Shown here one piece after another: positions 30,876 through 31,064 of a stretch of DNA of 31,064 nucleotides. Below the pieces are notes generated by a model. That model had not been told where the DNA came from. It saw only the letters and a list, made by a program, of their open reading frames with translations, and did not search any database. This stretch comes from Spirogloea muscicola. Lineage: Eukaryota; Streptophyta; Zygnematophyceae; Spirogloeales; Spirogloeaceae. The translations under genes and the position numbers were made by a program. Within the stretch, counting starts at the first letter, position 1. Each line of letters begins with the position of its first letter. Where the stretch lies: NCBI GenBank assembly GCA_009602725.1, contig WELB01000176.1, positions 28,339 to 59,402 on the forward strand, written 5' to 3'.

Positions 30876-31064
30876 AGAGAAGGCGCGCGGGGCGCATGAA
30901 TTGAAAGGGAGGCCAATTCAAGCCAATACATTGTTCAGGCAGAGTCGAGTGCAGACTAAACAATGCTACATAATACGGAGACCTAATCTAAGGTACCTAA
31001 GATGACATTAGTACAAAAGAATGAACAGAGTACGAGAAGGGAAGCTAACTTGGGGAGCTGGAGC
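30876..31064 (+). repeat. Dispersed repeat, copy C (runs off window)
   Basis: Nearly identical to copy A in inverted orientation (one visible substitution in 30876-31014), except that about 26 bases at 31015-31041 differ completely before identity resumes at AAGCTAACTTGGGGAGC. Because copies A and B agree in that block, copy C is the altered one. The element's right end lies beyond the window. Confidence 0.8.

Noticed and set aside
30538-30963. 141-codon minus frame at the right edge
   Set aside because: Its N-terminal part is translated from dispersed repeat copy C and the rest from GC-rich sequence.
1-31064. CRISPR array, prophage or bacterial operon
   Set aside because: No regularly spaced repeats; all genes are intron-rich and eukaryotic in family.

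Overview
The window is a eukaryotic nuclear contig from a plant-like green lineage organism, most likely a green microalga. A trebouxiophyte is an inference; no marker gene fixes it. The protein-coding signal is broken into many short exons with GT..AG introns, and every recognisable protein is closest in motif to its land-plant family: full-size ABCA transporter, KOBITO1-type glycosyltransferase-like protein, CER1-type aldehyde decarbonylase and UDP-N-acetylhexosamine pyrophosphorylase. TTTAGGG-like telomeric motifs and GC-rich promoters agree. No prokaryotic operon, CRISPR array, rRNA or tRNA was seen.

Layout. 1-1542: non-coding or unassigned, with one copy (about 379-628, minus orientation) of a dispersed repeat. 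1543-5796 (minus): KOB1-like gene, 13 phase-consistent exons, 670 aa. 5797-7221: GC-rich divergent promoter region. 7222-18914 (plus): ABCA1-like full transporter, 29 phase-consistent exons, 2025 aa. 18915-20375: intergenic, with a second diverged copy of the repeat and a 180-bp MITE-like element flanked by TA. About 20376-25215 (plus): UDP-N-acetylglucosamine pyrophosphorylase gene, 5' part interrupted by a 363-base assembly gap and a (TC)n tract; one internal exon junction is unresolved. 25216-25709: short intergenic gap between convergent genes, with a strong inverted repeat. 25710 to about 29738 or 30021 (minus): CER1-like gene, ten firm exons (613 codons plus stop) and an unresolved tiny N-terminal exon. 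30022-31064: GC-rich unassigned stretch and a third copy of the repeat running off the window end.

How the genes relate. All four products have family roles near the cell surface: UDP-GlcNAc supply for glycans, a wall-related glycosyltransferase-like membrane protein, a very-long-chain aldehyde/alkane enzyme and a lipid-type ABC exporter. KOB1-like and ABCA1-like are divergent from one 1.4-kb promoter region; UAP and CER1 are convergent. That this is a functional neighbourhood is only an inference. The exon models were built by eye from splice sites, reading phase and remembered family motifs; no alignment was run.
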